Shown in pieces: positions 33,389 to 48,300 of a stretch of DNA of 64,000 bases. Position 1 is the first letter of the stretch; the number at the start of each line of letters is the position of its first letter. The position numbers and the translations under genes were made by a program. Source of the DNA: Incurvaria masculella (Eukaryota > Arthropoda > Insecta > Lepidoptera > Incurvariidae); contig OX335644.1 in NCBI GenBank assembly GCA_946894095.1, forward strand, positions 7,979,595 to 8,043,594, written 5' to 3'. The notes below the pieces were generated by a model. It ran no database searches. It was not told the origin of the DNA and saw nothing but the letters and a program-made list of their open reading frames with translations.

Positions 33389-36346
33389 TGAATTTATGTT
33401 AAGACACATTTTATTTTCTTAATGAATAAAAATGTTTCGGAATTATCAAATAATTTCATCTGTGCATGACATGGGCCACCACAACTAGAACAGATTCAAG
33501 TAAATAATTATTCGTCAGCCTCGGTAGCCAAGTGGCGCGACACCTGCGATTCACTCCTTTGTTTATCTAATCTTAAATTACTTCCAACAAAAAAAGAATC
33601 AATGCGAAAATAGGTTAAAGGGGCGATCTCACTTTTTCCTTTCGTTGATCGTTTTCAAGGATTCTTTAAAAAATCCCCATGTGATTGACATTCGTTCGCA
33701 AGACATTTCTTTTAATTTAAAGTCGACTAAAACAGCTGTTGATTAGGTGCCATCTTTTCCTAAGTCTTTTCCCACAAAATAAATAATATCCTAATCTCAT
33801 GCAAAAGATAGCCTTTCATTATCGTCAAATGTGTGTGACGTGACATCAGTCAAAGAACACCTATTTGACGAATCACCTTTTTGGTCCATCACCACTACGA
33901 TTAAAGAAAGGAACGATGAGATCGCTGCAGGAAGAGACAAAAATCCAAATCTTTGCTTTAACACATTTATTTGTTCATGTATGAAATAAAATGTACACTT
34001 CAATTTTGTTCTCTGACAATTTGTAACACTGTTAAATATGGAACCCAACCACATTATCTAAATTGTCTTATCGAGATTTATTGCAAGATATAAAAGTAAT
34101 GCAATGTAGATTGTAATGTGCAAATTGTTGAACGCTGACCGATCTGACTGTGGTTTTCATCCCTTTCATTGTATTGTCCACATGGGGTCATTCGCAGGCT
34201 TGTCACTAAAATCATTTATTTGTATCATTCAAAACAAATAAAAAATAGCGGGTAAAACATCAAACTGAAGCAATTTTACAATTTATGTACATGAAGTGAC
34301 CTGTACAGCAAGGTAATAACTCCACAACCATAGCTCCAAAGCTTGTGCCCTGTTCTTTTTAAATGTTAAACTAACAACCTATAAAAACAATTTAAATTAC
34401 AAACATTAGATTAAGACATACGTAGCAGACACAAAAATTTTATAGAAAACTGACAAAACATCACTACAGATAGGGCATTAAATCACTATTTTTTTTGTTT
34501 TGTAGTAAAATAAAGTATAATTATCTCATAACTATCACAAATTATCATTACCCGCTAACACAGCACAGAATAAGTTATAATGTGATAAATGTTAATTACT
34601 GCACACAAGCTTGTTTAATCCTCTTTTAATTACAGACTGAAGTATTTATGTAACCCCATATACAAATAGCAACACCTACATAAAGTCAGTCTTCATTCTG
34701 TAAATTAACTTTACAATTCTTTTACGTTTAGTAACAATGCACTGTCCTTTCCATTTTAGTTTTGTTTGCAATACATATTTTGCTATATGATCCGATAACG
34801 AGAACTGCTGATATCTTGCGGCAGCAACAAAATTTAGCCAATTTTGGATAAGTATCACCAATTAAATGTATATTTAATCTAACTGTTAAAGCGGAAACAA
34901 GACTCGGGAAGTGGCAAAAGTAAATAAAGGTCGGTGTTGCATGGCTGAAGGTGTTAAATACATGGAAAATACCTGTTTTAATACTTTCCACACGCTGTAT
35001 AAACATGAAATAAAAAAACAAAAAGCTACAATTGTAAATAATATTAATAACAAAAATTGGTTTTTTTTATTACCATATTAGACAATTTAATTTAAATTTT
35101 AAGTCAATCAGGGTTTATGTTTGGATTTTGGAATATTACAAAAAAATCTTTCTTTCAAAAAAGTTCTTCAAATCTTTTCATAATTTTTACAAATAACTCA
35201 AAAAAATATAAAAGTCAATGGTTTTGAGTCCTGTTACACCTTAAACATGAAATGTGTCCATGGAACAAACGCAACAGGTTATCTATTAAAAGATCGTGCC
35301 AGAAAGTTAACACAATTGAACTACAGTAAGTGGTCGGTAATCTGAAGTAGTCCGGCATTTAGCGATTCAGCGGGTGATACGCAAAAGTTTGCTTTCGTGC
35401 TCGGCAGTCCAACCGCCGCATCGCTTATTTCCCAAAAAAATCGGGTACCGGATTACTGAGCATCTACTGTGTATTAAATGCATAGATTTTTTTTAAAGAT
35501 CTCGATTCAGGTAGTTAAGACTTATAAATACCACCCTTCGAATATTTTTTAGATTATTCAGACCTGCCTAAAACGCCATACCTTACATTTAGTAATAATG
35601 GTATTTCAGCACAACAGCGAAGTTTCTGATTCTTAACTTTCCATTAACATTGTCTATTTTTGGTGTATTTAATATAGGAAGTCCACACAAACAAAGCTAG
35701 AAAATTGTCTATTTGAAATTACTGACAATGTTTTACAAGGAAAGGTTTATAAAGAGCAGAAACCAATAAACATAGGCTGCTCGATGATACATCAATACAA
35801 TTAATACTATATTTTGACGGTGAAGAAAAATAAATGTCGTAAATTCAACCACAAAACAGGTATGTAATTACGTATTACAAGATTTTTGAGACCTAAATAA
35901 CTTCAGCATGAAAACCATTAAAGGAAAAAGAACTTTGTCCAGGTAGGCACATTCATTATATGTTGCAATTAAAATAAAGATAATAAAATCAATGTCAGGA
36001 CAAAACAGTGCATGTTTATGCACAAGATATTAGGTGATTCCCTCAAATTTGTCAACACCTGAATTGTTGAAAAAAGAAATATGAAGGTACCGCATAAAAT
36101 TGACACTGCCTTTTCTTCCTCCAAAAGCCAAGCTAGACAAAGTTTCAAAATGGAATCACGATTGATCACACCCAAACACAGCTAAAGCAAACCATCGTTC
36201 GATGTCTGAATTTGGTAACGTACATTTTTGGCGTCGGCTCGCACAAGTGTAATGTCACTACAATTGAATATGAATCTAGCGTCGGTGTCAGCGCGCCACC
36301 GCAGCGCCGGCGGCGGGGACGTGGACGCGGGCGCGGGGCGGCATTC
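33389..36346. other. Convergent intergenic region, Derlin-2 / PPTC7 3' flanks
   Basis: AT-rich and without a gene. It probably contains the PPTC7 3' UTR on the minus strand. A repeat fragment related to 15090-15200 lies at about 35335-35470. ORFs here are short and unsupported. Confidence 0.4.
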
Positions 36347-39300
36347 TCATAGCGCTACAATCGCGAGCAGCACCGTTATGTCGTCCGGCTTACCACCTGC
36401 AACGTCAAACAATGCCATGCAATCTTCCCACCCGCAATGCATACCACAACTTGGCCGTGTGATGACCGAAACTAATTTTTATAGCGGCAGCGTGGCCACT
36501 TTTCAGCGTAAATACATACATCCAACGGCAGCGCCGGCCATTCAGTTCCCGTACGAATTCACTCAACACTGATATTCTCGAGTTCGAACGACACGTAATA
36601 ACACGTAAGAGCTGCACAGGACGACATTCACTGCAACTGGGTGCTGTATGGGTTCCGGCACATAAAAATAATACAATTTGGCCCAGTGTATTTCTTCCAG
36701 TGGATGTCGTAAGAGCCGACTAAGGGATTCACCATCGGTGGTTCGGATTTCACAAAAAACTGTTAGTCCCCTTCCATACTATGGTGCATAGTTGGTATGG
36801 TAACCACCCCGAGTTCGACAGCTTCTCACGCGAGAACTCGTTTTCACCCCCCGAGCAGAGCTGGTGGCATGGCACCAACTTTCCATGAGATCTGTTTCAG
36901 TTTTTTTATTCCCCCCATTCGATGTATTATTTGTTGTCGAACTTGTTTTTCTTTTCCTGCCGTAAGGCTAATATCATGACGGTTAGGTTTCCATATCCTG
37001 TCACATAAGAAAAAACTGGCCAAGTGCGAGTCGGACTCGCACACAAAGGGTTCCGTACCATCGTACAAGATTTAACACCAAAAATCAGGTTTTTTGTATG
37101 GAGCCCCCCTTTATTTTGATTTTTTTTTAATTTTACCTATCTGTTGTTATAGCGGCAAATTAAATACATATTCTGTGAACATTTCAGCAGCCTACCTATT
37201 AAAGTTCATGAGATACAGCACTGTGACAGACGGACGGACGGACGGACGGACAGTGGGGGCTTAGTAATAGGGTTCCGTTTTCACCTTTTGGGTACGGAAC
37301 CCTAAAACGAACATTCCATGTTGCCGATTTGAGGTTATCCAACACATACATACATTGAAGCAGTGTTATCAGATTTTAAAAAATATCAGAAAAAGTAAGC
37401 AAACTAACTACCATCAGTGCATTACCATTAAGAATAGCCCGTAAGATATTCTCTCCATGCAAACATAGTTTACTAATAATTTGAAAACCACTTTTCCAAT
37501 TGAATTGATAATTAATATCTAATATCAGGCAACAAATATCGGTGTCTTCTGTTTTTCGTTGTGTTTTTTTTTTTTTAAATCTAAACTGAATGAAATGCAA
37601 GCAAAAAGAAAATCTTAATACAAACTTTATATTCTCTGTAGTTTCACCCAGCATACATTTACCTGAAAAAACAAAAACATGCAGACATAGACATTTGCTG
37701 CCCAATTGTAGATACAAAATATAAAGTAATTTGGAACAGTGGTTTTCAAATGATTAGTAAACTACGTTTGTATGGGGAGCGTGTTTTTCTGATGCTTACG
37801 GGCCCACCTTAATACGTGCTACTCTGCCACCATACAAAGTTGTGGTGGCGGTCAATGTCCACTGACAATAAAAAAACTAAAGCCACTGACCTATAGCATC
37901 GATGCCGTTCTCGCGGGCGCTCCTCGCGAACGGCGACATGTAGCAGCCGTCGAAGGAGAGGTTGCGCGCCATCCAAGCGATCGAATTGGCGACTGCCTGC
38001 AGCGCCTCCGCGCCGCCGCCGCCGCCGCGCTCCGCCGCCGCGTCCGCTGCGCGCCGCAACTCCGACGCGAGCACCGGCTCAGGCACGTTGTCGAACACGC
38101 CGTCCGTCGCCACGAGCACCACATCACCCGACTCCACCGCGAACTCGGACGTCTCCGCCGACTCGGGCCTGCCGTCAACGCACATATGTTAAGCGGTGTA
38201 TTCATTAGAGGCAGTCTCGGGTCGATCGGCTGCCTCGACCCCTAGCAGCGCAAGTGGAGACTGTGCCGCGAGTCAAGGCTTGCCACGACTTGAACCAAGC
38301 GAGACGGCCGCGCCGCTAGCCATTCGCAGTCTTTAAAGTAGCCCATCCCGTTCAACTCCCCATACAAACGGGGAAAGAAGATCACGCACATATTACTTGT
38401 CAGAGATCCCAAATTTTGCTCAAAATAGCTTTATTTGATCGAACTAGGTAGATGTCTGATGACCGTTGGCATTGTAAAGTTGTGTTTGGTTTCCAAGTTA
38501 TAAGGTCCGAAAGTTCGGATTTTTCGCGCGTTTTATACAATACCTTTGGAGGTAGATTACGCAATGATAAAGTAAGAATATCTTAAAAAGATTAGACATA
38601 GCTTATTTAATCAAGATTTATAATTGGTTTTTGTTAGATATTTGACAACAGCGGTCGTGGTTTACTTTTAGCTATTAGTCGTTTTGTAATTAAAATTTTC
38701 GTAAATTTTACCAAATCATACACTACATTGTCTTTTTTATGGACTTGTTGCATCTTTCTCATCACGGAGCCTGTGTTATTCTTTGAAACAGAGAAGGTCC
38801 CAGAGCGCAGAGTTAGTCCCGCCGGGTTGGGCCACCTTAACGTCTATGCTCAAAATCGCAAGCTGCGCTTCTTAGTGGAGACGTGTGTGTTCGCACGATA
38901 CGCGACAAAATAGAGAAAGATAAATTAATTGATTTAATTAAGCTATGTGGATCGCATCTTTATAATAAAGGATTTAAAAAATATATAAAGTAATTTTCTG
39001 AGAAAAGGTTGTTTTGCATGATCTTAAAGCTGCAACGACTTTACGTGCACAGGCCATGCTAGTGAGGAAATTGTGAGCAAAAGGTGGATCGGGTTGCTCT
39101 GTTTTGTGGCTCAAGTGGAGACAAATGTACTTTCCGCAGCCGGAGGCAAACTCAGGATGAGGCAGCTCGCCTAGAGGCTGCTCAAGTGGCTGCTCAAGAG
39201 GCTGTGCAGATGACTTCACCCAATGTTCTTTGAAGTGAAAACTTCTTTAGCAACGATATGATTTTAAACTAGATAAAAGAAAAAGCGGAAGAAAATCACA

Positions 39301-42300
39301 TACATCTATAGGATTTAGCCTTGGAGAGAATGAGATTCTACTTCTCGAAGTCTTGTTTTCCGCAGGGCTTCACTTTTACTGCATGTAAACTAGACTTTTT
39401 TTCATTCCAACATTTTTACAAAAAAAGATTCATCTACAACAGGGTTGGAAGCTGCTAACTCAGGATAACATGATCGATGCTATACCGAGTGAGTTTTTGG
39501 GACCTATGTGTGATCAAAATGTCCTGCTCGCTATCTAACTAATCGAACTATCAATCTACTGGCTGGCTGTCTAATAAAAGGCGCTCATTTTGCATATTAA
39601 TCTTATACACAACTACAAGATCACAAAGGTTTAATTACCAACATTATTGCTGTTTCCCTTAAATGTTTTCCTTTAATTTAACGATACATTAGAAGATTTT
39701 ACAAGATTCGTTTATGATTGTTAATTATGATGATTGTTCATGTAAAATTATACCCTGTTTCTAACGTAATTGGTGTTATCTTGTTAGCCTAGAACTGATC
39801 AAAGCATCCGTGATAGTGCTCAGTCTCTCAAGGATTCGTGATAGGCCCTAACGTTTCTCTACCCCTCAAAGTTGTCAGATTTTAATTAAAAAAAAATTGC
39901 TTGTGAAAGCTTTATTCTATGTCCGTATAATTTATTTTTTGGAAATGTCTGTATTTTTCAGTAAATAAAAGGATAAAGAACGTAAAAAAGACAAGTTACT
40001 TTCGATGTTTATTAGCCAATATTTATAATATCTAAAACAAAAAAATACAGTCCTAGATTTCGACAATTTAAATTATTCTCAAATCTCCAAAACTTCAAAA
40101 ACCTAGCAAAACATTAAAAGCATGTAAACAGTTATCGCCCGTACTATGGGGAATTGATAGGGTAACGATTCTCACGCAACACGAACTTATCAGTCAATAA
40201 TGCCTAGTTGTTTTTAACAATTTGAGATGTGGCAATATAAACAAGTTCAAAATAACATAACAGGATTTCGCTTTATTTTGCCGTTTCAATAACTTTCGAT
40301 TGCCTTACGAGCAGTGGTCACATGAGATATCCAGCTCAAGTCAGAGCCACATGATGTTGTGTTGCACGTGACGACAGTATTGGTATAGTTTTGGCGGAAT
40401 GCCAGTGTGCGAAAAGTGCTATTTTTAATGTTGTTCCAAAAGCGTAGCTTCATTGTAGAGCTGGCATCACATGCGCCCGGTCCCGTGAGAAACCAAATTA
40501 CTATGAATGCTGCCCAATGTAAATATAGTAACTTTCAATGAACGGTGTAAATTAATGCTGATGGTGAATCAAAAGCTAACTGCATGAAGCGTCAGAGTAG
40601 ACTCGACACACCCATTGATGCGGTGAATGGGCACCCATTCATAAATTATACTATCCTTATTTTATTTAATGAATTAGTATTTTCCTTATATGTACATATA
40701 AACGGTTCTCTTAGGGTAATATCACAAAAAAATTGCAAAAAAAGAGATATTTATGGGATCTGTTTGTCTTTCGGTCACACGCAGATTTGTCGGGAAACAA
40801 TTAAAGGATAAAGAATTTTCTGATTTATAAGATAACTGAAAAACCTGAACTTATTATACGTTAAAGTAGTAACGTAAGATATATGTTGTCTTATCGATTT
40901 GTAATCAATATTTCATTGTATTTTTGAGAAAACACTTCATTCCTCATGTTCTAATTGTTATATTTTTGCATGCAACAGATGTTTCGAAAGCTCATAGCGA
41001 CTAATAGAATGGCATCAAAATGCTAAAGATCTCAAAAAAATGTGAACATGGATATATACATTTACTTTTCAAATATAGCAATAAATGAGGTAATATTGAG
41101 TGGTCTTCTGCTACTTTCCCCAAAAGTTATCGATCTTCCCAGTTGATCATTTTTTCAATTTGTAAGTAAAAATATGTCAAGTTTGCATATGAGTTCAATG
41201 TAAGTAATGGAATCGTAACCTAAATCAACACACATATCACGGTCTCAGTTTTTATCACAAGAACTGTTGCACATTATCTAAAACCCGAAAATTAAGCATC
41301 GGGCACCGTCTGATAATGAATTCATGTTTTTTAAGTTTTGCTACTATTAGGTAATAAGGTTATTTTAAATAAGGTTAAATACATAATATTATTAATTAAT
41401 TAATTAAATTACACTACAATGTGTTGTGGTGGCACAACTTCTATGAACACTGGCTTTTACACTCATTTGCATTGGTTACAGTCAAACTCTGATTTATAAA
41501 ACTTGTTTCTATGTGTACTGTGGGGGAAACACCTCGGCATTCCTGTAAGGATCGGTTGGTTCTTATTTTACGAATGAAGAAACTTATTCGCTGTCTGTTG
41601 CGAGTTGAGCGATATAGTAGGAAGGGGATGGAGGAATTGCCTTATGCAGTTCCGAGGTCATCGAGTTAATATGAAAAGATTCTGCGTTCCATACCCCTGT
41701 AACTACAAAATCATGTTCGTCGACTGTGAATGTGTGCACTTTCTCCCTGTTCCGCAAAGGAAGTGAAGTAAGAAAGGGGGCGGAGGGACAGGGTTTCTCC
41801 GTGGTAAAGACTTGCCTAGCATACCACAGGCCTGGGTTCAAATCCCCGCCCCGTACAAGCACTACTTTCTTTCTCATTCTGAGTTGGATAAGTGCTCCAT
41901 GGTTCCGAATCCATGTAAAACTGTAGGTCCCCTTCACCTAACGAGGGTTAAGCCCGCCCGGGTTGGTACCATTGCATTGGATGAAAAGATGGTCGAAGCG
42001 GCAATAAAAAATTGTCCGTGTTTTCCATCCAGTTCAATGTAGCTGTGCTCATGAAGGGATGCTCCTGGCATGGCACCTAATTCCTTCGGGAATGTGGTGA
42101 ATTGGCCTTACATCAAAACGGTAGTTGTGTGGTATTAGCCATCCATGTCAGGTTGTGTAAAAAAAAAAGAAGTGATTGCTACCTATCGCGCAGTACGTTC
42201 CCGTCGTGGCCCGGCGGCGGCAGGCTGAGCTGGTAGGGCGTGTTGAAGTAGTGCTGCTGCTCGCGCGAGCGGTGCACCACGCGTCCCGCGCGCACCACCA

Positions 42301-45300
42301 TGTAGCCGCTGTCGCCGATGTTGGCCGCGCGCATCACGCTCTGACCCCGGTCCAGGATCATCACGCATGCCGTGCTGCTTCCTAACAATGTAAACAATAT
42401 GTTACGTGAAGACATTGGGTTCGGAAAATAGAAGCTCCCAGCTGATAATGAAACGATGTAGTTTTACCATAATTATTTACTTCTTCATACTTTAGTAAGT
42501 GGAATCGAAGGTGGACAAAAACATTACAATAAATATTTAGTAGTTATTTTGAAAGCTTACTTTTACTAAATAAAAGTGTCATTGCTTTATGATTGATTCT
42601 ACGTACATAATATGCTTGGGTCGCCTTCATAAAGTCCTAAAAGCTAAGCAAAGATCCAAAACACATAACATCCAAAGTACATATTTTTCGTGTATGCATA
42701 AAATCTAACCTAACCTAACCTAATTGAAAATGTTTGTAATCAAAAGACCTTGTGCTTTTTGGACTTTATGATAGGTATATCAAGTATAGTGATAGACACT
42801 GGCAATAAAATTGAGACAATTATTGTCTCATTTAGAAAGAAAAGATTTCATCCGAAACTTATTACTAATTGCAGTCCAGTTTCTCATAACACAAATAGTA
42901 GTGCAATTGAAATTGTATTTTTTTGTTACAATTTCAGAAATAATATTCTCTGACCACACGTCCTCTTACCCAATATCGGCTTCTTGTGTTCGAGCAGCTC
43001 GTAATAGGAACGAGCGAGCAGCTCTCCCGGCTCCGATAGCCTGAACTGTCCCATTTGCACCAGCCGCTCGCACGATCGCATCAGGTACGAGGAGAATTCC
43101 CCGGGGTCGATGCCGTACGCGCGCCAGCCGCCCACTCCGTCCGCCACGCCTGCAAATCGGTGTTTGTGTGATCAGCCGCTAGCCCGGAGAGAATCCACCA
43201 AGAGAATTGATGTTTAAAAACAATGGCAATCAAAAGTTTCGACATCCTGAGCGGAGCCGAGTACCGCAGCTAGTATAATTAATAAACACCAATTCGTTTT
43301 CAAAGCCGTCATATATGAAGGTGGTTTGTGGCACCCCGGGTATTTTTAAACCCAGCTGTGCCGAAGAACCGAAGGACCCGGGTCGACCATATACACCTCA
43401 CCACATTTGTCGCTGCCCTCTTTTAAAAAATCTCTGAAATCCCATCTTCTAAGTCAGCAATAGGCCAATTAATTGAATCTATTTGTTAAACATTTTAGTT
43501 ACATTGATGTTCAATCTTTTTATTATAATTCCACTCAATCTCTCCCTCCCACATTGCATACACACATAACCTCACACAAACACCCTTGTTACAACTCTCA
43601 TATACGTATATAAATGACACACCTCACATTCTAAATCTCTCTCATACACAAAAACACAATTTTTTATTACAAACACACACTGTTAAACTTTTTTATAAAA
43701 TGAAGCTAATTATATTTTCATTTCATTTTATGCTGGCAAACACGAAGCAGCGTCACCTAAACTTTAATGTTTAAAGATAGTTATAGTAGGGATTCGTCTG
43801 AAAACCAGCTTCGTAGTTTTCTGCGAGACAGCTGAGATTGATCCCATTTGTCACAAATTTAAGATACAACGCACAGTAGATTTGCGGATAATATGACAGC
43901 TATTGAGCTTGTTGAGATCACGTTTGAAGACTCCATCAAGATGTTTTCTCTTGTGATGGAGTTAGTGTTTTATTTGTTTTTTTCATTTATTATTTTTACC
44001 CTGACAGTTTCATGTACCATTTTTATAATAAACTGGCCAATTGCGAGACAAACTTGTACGAAGGGTTCCATACTACGGATAATACAATAACCATACAATA
44101 CGAATAGTAAGAAATTTTATTATTTCGAAATTTTACTTTTTTGTTGTTATAGCGGCTAAATAAATACACATTCTCGAAAAATTTCAGCTATCTACCTATT
44201 ACCGTTAATGAGATACAGCCCTGTGACGGACGGACAGACGGATGAACGGACGGACAGACAGACAGACAGACAGACACACAGACAGACAGACCGACAGACG
44301 GACGGACGGCCGGACGGACGGACGGACGGACGGACGGGCGGACAGACAGACAGACAGACAGACAGAGGAGGCTTAGTAATAGGGTTCGGTTGGCACCCTA
44401 TGGATGTGGAATCAGCAGCACAGCAGGCAAAATTATTTAAGTAAGAATCGTAGCATAGACTTAAACGGCCTATTAACAACCGCTCATGCTGGCCGTGGCT
44501 CCCAATTTATTCATTTTGATCTAAATGGCAGTGACATACTAAATATACGGCTTGAATTATCATCAAAAAAAAGTTGACAAATTTGTTTATTATATTTTTA
44601 TGTTACATATCGAGGGCTTCAAGCCATAGGGGCGTATCCACAGAATCGCTACTTTTCAGGAGAGCCAAAAAACTTAATAACTTTTTACGTGATTAAAATA
44701 GGTTACTGTAAATTTGCATGTGGTTTAATAAACACATTCTAGTTTATAAATTATCATTGAATTCTTGTTAAGTTTTCTCTAAAAGTCGTTTAAGGTGTTT
44801 ATGTCTCTTTGGTTTGACAAAAAAAATGTAAAATCTAGTCAAATTTCCGCAAAAAACCTAAAAGATTGGTGGGCGTAAAAGTAAAAACTTTTATTAATGA
44901 ATTATTTATAACATAATAATTTTATCCTAGTATAATATTAAATATATACAATTTTAGAAGTAAAAAACGGTTCATAAGACTATTACTGCTATGATTTTTT
45001 TAATTTATGCGTCTCTATGGCTTGATGAAAATCACAAGCTACGAATTATTTAAAGGGAGAAGTATAGTCCATTCTAGGGTTTAGTTCATTCAACAAACTA
45101 TAAAAAAAGATCGTAAAAATTCAATAAAATTACATTTATTTGTAAGATGTAATGTTAAGAAAATAACTAAAACACAAAACATAAGAAACTTTCGATTAAA
45201 ACGACAAAAAAAATTCAATCTTCTAATAAAATGATCTCAAATGTAATAATGGCTGATCAACCGGCCTTGTGTGAGTAATTATTTTTAAGCACAAATCACA

Positions 45301-48300
45301 CAGTTGACTCATATCAAGAAACAAAAAAAGGCCTGCATCAATTAGGTAACTAAGATAGGTACTTTTAAACAATACAAAAAGTTTATAAAACTTATATTGC
45401 AATCTGATTTCTTATTATATGCAATTGCATATCCTTTTGTGCATTTCCGTATATAATATGCAAAAACCTTTAAAAATATTAATTATTCCTTCTGGGCCGA
45501 CGCTTCAAATATATTGCTCGAGTTGCAGAGAGTGCCATTTCGTCATTGCTATCTCTGGCATTATCGGCAACAGCTCCTACGCTTTCTTTCACTGGTAAAT
45601 TTTCATAATAATTGTGGTAATTTTTCGGTATTGTCATATCCTGGCACATTGCCATCAAATCTTGATGTTTGATCTGTTTCAACAAAACTTGTTCAGGGTA
45701 TAGTTTTGTGGTTATAAAAGACGAACATTCTGATCGTGTTATTTTCTTTTTTAGTTTTACCTCTTTGAACTCTTCCCAGTAATCAGATTTAAAATAAAGG
45801 GAATCAGGAACATCTTTCCTTACTTGTAACCACCTTACGTTTGTCCACTTTAAAACTGTGCCATCAGTTGCTTTAATTGTTGGAGATATAATTCCTTCTT
45901 GATGGCTTATATTGATGGCAACGGACAATGGTGATTCTACTTGTATAGGTAGTTGATCAAGCAAATTGTTCATGCTGATGGGTCTTGGGTTTGAATAGAA
46001 GTTGGTGATGGTTGATTTTCAGTATCAGAAGGAACGTAGTCTGGGTCTGCCACAGAATCATCGTCTTCAGAGTCTATGAGTGTTGGTCGTAAGATGTCAT
46101 CATTTAAATTTATTGTAGGATTAGAAGATTCTAAAACAGTTTCCAATGGTTGCACAGATGATATTGGTGTAAACAGTGGTGTTAGTTGCTGTCTACTTTC
46201 AACTGAAGAAATGTCTAGTTGGTCTTGTGCTATTTCGTTATTGATTGTAAATACTGACAATGTGGTCGAATGCGAACATAATGGAATGTCTGCTGCACAA
46301 TTATTCTCGAAAAGGCCAGAGCCAGTAAAGCCTAGGTTTTCCATTTCAGCCACTACTAATTGTTGTTCAAGCGTTAGAGGCGACTCCCTTAATGCCTCCG
46401 ATTGCGCCGATTGCAAAATGTCAATTTGTTCTTCAACCGCAGGTGGATTTTCTTTCGAAGACCCTGGAATGTTTATCAATGTGAGTTAAAAAATCAAAAG
46501 GAATACCAAAGTTGTAAACCTAGCAAGGTCATATCACAGAGTAGTTAAGTCACCTTAATTTCATATTATTTTATAGAAATTGACATGATGGCTATTACCA
46601 CACCCACATAAGCCCACCATACCACATTTGAACAAGGTGTCCCCCAGGACCTTCCTTATAATGCGCAGCTAGACTAAACTGGATGACAAAAACGGACAAT
46701 CGTCATTGCTCCTTTGTCTATCGTTAATTTGATCCAGTGGTACCATCCCGGGCAAAATAAACCCTACCAATTCGTTAGTAAGAACAGGATATACAGTTTA
46801 TTGGGACAAATCGCCTCTTACGACATGCATGTGAAGAAATGCAGTGGACTAGCTTGTATTCTTTTTTTGTGCCGGAACCAAAGCAGCACCTATTCTTAAA
46901 TCTTAACAAACCAATACTGTGAGATAAATTTAATTAAGCAAATTCTAAAATAACTAAAATATACTAAACAAGCTCAAAAATAAGCCGTTGTTATATGTTA
47001 TTATAAGGCAAGCTATTAAATCAACTATTTTTCGCACCCGCCAATATGATATGATAGTTAGATATAAAGAAGGTCCTGGCATGGCACCTGATTTTCATGT
47101 GGTGTTATGGGCTGATATCATGACGGTGGGTGTGGTATTAGCCATCATGCTGGTATTCCATAAAAAAAAACCATATATTATGTGTCGTATGGGTCCAGCA
47201 CGCAAAAATAATACAAGCTAGCCATTGTATTCTTTTTACGTGCCGGACCCACATTTCTTCTCGTGCATGTCGTAAGAGGCGACTAAGGGATTTTTCGCTC
47301 GTGGTTCGGATTTCACGTTAAACAGTAGGTCCTTCCTTACTAGCTAGGTGCATCTAGGTGGTAGAGTTAATCCCGCCCGGGTTGGTACCACCGCATTGGA
47401 TGAACGATCGGTCGAAGCGGCAAGGAAAATTGTTCGTGTTTTCCATCCAGTTCTATGTAGCCGCGCAGTTTCATGTGATGTTATTGGCTGATAGCATGAC
47501 GGTGGGTGTGGTATTAGCCATCATGTCGGGATTCCATAAAAAAAAACCAGGTTTGAATACCTATTCTGCTGTTTTCTTCTCCACCCTTACCATCACCAAC
47601 CACACTGCACGATCGCAGTCCTCTGTGTGGCGTGTTGGTCTCGTATGAATGTTTTCCCGTGCATGTCGTAAGACTAAAGGATTCTTCGTTCGTTGTTCAG
47701 ATTTCACGTTAAACTATAGGTACTACTCTTCCTTAATATATATCACCAGTGTTTGTACCACCACATTGAACCAACGATGGTCGAATCGGCAATGAAAATT
47801 GTCCCCGTTTTCCATCCAGTTCAATTTAGCTGTGCAATATAAGGAAGGCTATAAGTTGGTGTGGCATTAGCCATCATGTCGAGGATCCATAAAAATAAGA
47901 ACAATCAGCTCTCAAAAACTGAGCCGGAACAGTAGGTAAATGTAAGCAAGTTGTAGGTACCAACGTAAATCATTATGATAAACTGTGTACAACTAGCTTT
48001 CTTCTACATCCTAAAACCATTTTTTGTCAGCAAGAGTATTCCCTATAATCTGCTATTATGCCAACTAGTAATTACTTCTCATTGTGTTTTGTATGCAAAT
48101 ATCCTATATTTTCTCTATTCGACATGCACAGTAACATTTTGATGTTCTGAATTTTCAAGCTAGCACTGTAATTAAAGTAGGTACTGGAATTACTCACCAT
48201 CATTGATTGACACATTATCACACAGTGCCAAACGTAGGATTTTGTCCCGACGCTCTGACATTGATTCGTTCAAATAACTACATGCACGTTTACTCTACGC

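Noticed and set aside
36228..36572. 114-codon plus-strand ORF
   Set aside because: It overlaps the last PPTC7 exon in antisense; the minus-strand GGKPDDIT exon with correct splice phase explains the region.
44192..44479. ORFs of 78 and 95 codons rich in Thr-Asp-Arg-Gln or Cys-Leu-Ser-Val
   Set aside because: Translations of the GACA/GACG array in a dispersed repeat.
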